Shown here piece by piece: positions 63,451 through 64,000 of a stretch of DNA of 64,000 nucleotides (position 1 is its first letter; every line of letters begins with the position of its first letter). The notes under the pieces are model-generated. The model was not told the origin of the DNA and ran no database searches. It worked only from the letters and a program-made list of their open reading frames with translations. The position numbers were made by a program, and so were the translations under genes. This DNA is from Hippophae tibetana (lineage: Eukaryota; Streptophyta; Magnoliopsida; Rosales; Elaeagnaceae), in contig CM072803.1 of NCBI GenBank assembly GCA_037013495.1, positions 51,969,627 to 52,033,626 on the forward strand, in the 5' to 3' direction.

Positions 63451-64000
63451 TAGGCAAATTCATGAAAATTATATTACCTCCCTTCATAATGGAAAAAGTT
63501 GATAAATAGAGGTTGTTTTAGACATCATTTGTAAACTTCTTGTTACATAGCTAGAAAAATTGCTATTGTGGATGAGCGTAATATGTAGCATCATATTTCA
63601 CTAACTCTTCCTCTTAAAATGGGTTTCAAACCTAGATTTCTAGGGAGAAAGGGACAACCAAAGGCAAATTCATTATGATCTCATCCAAAACAACCACAAT
63701 AACTTATAAATAAGTTAAGAATATTGATGTTAAAAATGAGTCGAAAATGAGAATTATTGATCTCTTATTTAGAATAATGAACAAAATTTCAAATTTACAT
63801 AGTTTTGCATTATAAGACGTAATAATTTTACTTAAATATATCATAATTATTAGGAAATAAAACAAGTAGTATTTATATCACCATCTTTCTTTTATAAAAT
63901 ATACATGAGAAAATGATTATGTTTTATTTTCCCCTTATTGATTTTTCTCGATGATATATGATTATTTTCTTTCCTTTGTAAGTCTTAATTCCTAGCATAG
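63451..64000. repeat. Monomer 117 (tL) and first 3 bp of the next unit
   Basis: This unit begins 'taggcaaattcatgaaaatt' and has tL marks ('gataaatagaggttg', 'cttcctcttaaaatgg', 'cattatgatctcatcc'). Its tail, 'aaaacaagtagtattta' and 'caccatctttc' with 'tataaaatatacatgag', lacks the ACGCGT box. It resembles only the tail of unit 102 near 55657. The next monomer begins at 63998, so the array continues beyond the window. Confidence 0.9.

Larger units (their letters stand above)
1..64000. repeat. 547-bp satellite DNA array, 117 head-to-tail monomers
   Basis: The window is a continuous tandem array. The phrases 'aggcaaattcatg', 'tagaatgggtttgaaacc', 'aacttataaataagtt', 'gaacaaaatttcaaattt' and 'cgtagtatttatttcgcc' return in the same order about every 547 bases from end to end. 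I walked the monomer starts: 1, 547, 1094, 1641, 2188 and so on to 63451, with a last partial at 63998. Of 117 units, 103 are 547 bp, eight are 546 bp (units 1, 13, 23, 44, 67, 68, 74, 97) and six are 548 bp (units 11, 32, 57, 61, 65, 72). The sum closes exactly on 63997. All units share one orientation. No foreign insertion is seen. Base composition counted on the unit at 13127 is 154 G+C of 547. There are no open frames worth calling, so the array is non-coding satellite. Family and species are not recognised. Confidence 0.99.

Noticed and set aside
1-64000. CRISPR array
   Set aside because: Units are 547 bp and wholly repeated. There are no short direct repeats separated by unique spacers and no associated genes.
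1-64000. Transposon, retroelement or virus-derived sequence
   Set aside because: No long open frames, terminal repeats, target-site duplications or poly-A tails are seen. Every stretch aligns to the monomer.
1-64000. Ribosomal DNA spacer or other gene-linked tandem repeat
   Set aside because: No rRNA, tRNA, snRNA or histone gene sequence occurs in any unit, and the composition is far too AT-rich and uniform for rDNA.
1-64000. CENP-B box or telomere-type repeat within the monomer
   Set aside because: I looked for the TTCG....A..CGGG core and for TTAGGG/TTTAGGG-type runs on both strands. Isolated 'ttagg' steps occur, but there is no run and no box match.
1-64000. Internal three-fold repeat of about 182 bp inside the 547-bp monomer
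   Set aside because: I compared the three thirds by eye and found only short AT-rich resemblances. The length fits three nucleosomes, but the sequence does not show a trimer origin.
1-64000. Organellar or bacterial AT-rich DNA
   Set aside because: There are no organellar genes and no coding density. A 64-kb multi-level HOR array is a eukaryotic nuclear satellite pattern.

Overview
The whole window is one uninterrupted, head-to-tail tandem array of a single AT-rich satellite DNA. The repeat unit is 547 bp. Taking the 'tagg/cagg' step just before 'caaatt' as the unit start, the window holds 117 complete monomers (1-63997) plus 3 bp of the next. All are in the same orientation. I found no spacer, transposon insertion, inversion or unique sequence, and neither edge of the array is in the window. 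One counted monomer (13127-13673) is about 28% G+C. There is no credible protein-coding gene, RNA gene or CRISPR array on either strand. This is eukaryotic heterochromatin of the centromeric, pericentromeric, subtelomeric or knob kind. The sequence alone does not say which, and I do not recognise the family or the species. Many of the bases that separate monomer subtypes are CpG-to-TpG/CpA changes, which suggests a host that methylates CpG. A plant is a reasonable guess, but it is not shown.

Monomers fall into about a dozen recurring subtypes, named here tA to tM (my own labels). They are arranged in higher-order repeats (HORs) whose size changes along the array. (1) 1-7657: mixed opening, with tA-tB-tC-tD occurring at 547 and again at 4923, eight monomers apart. 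(2) 7658-13673: a three-monomer HOR tA-tB-tF, 1641 bp. (3) 13674-17503: a mixed stretch. (4) 17504-28442: a tC-tD dimer zone organised by single tB2 monomers into an eight-monomer HOR of about 4376 bp, then a shortened copy. (5) 28443-30083: a transition. (6) 30084-41571: a four-monomer HOR tB-tG-tE-tF, 2189 bp, growing into seven- and six-monomer derivatives. (7) 41572-51964: change to a new set of subtypes, with a 4923 bp nine-monomer block present twice in tandem and apparently identical over most of its length. (8) 51965-56886: a partial third copy mixed with a stray tA monomer. (9) 56887-63450: a nearly pure tM run. (10) 63451-64000: a tL monomer at the right edge.

The pattern fits repeated unequal exchange and local homogenisation. 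Near-identical multimer blocks sit beside each other, chimeric monomers mark exchange points, and duplicated blocks recur at whole-monomer distances (3, 4, 8, 9 and 21 units). Unit length is strikingly constant: 103 of 117 monomers are exactly 547 bp and the other 14 differ by one base. Each monomer also carries a short dyad (8 bp arms), a second dyad (6 bp arms), an ACGCGT box and a relatively invariant central stretch. These are the best candidates for a function such as protein binding or nucleosome placement, but no function is demonstrated.
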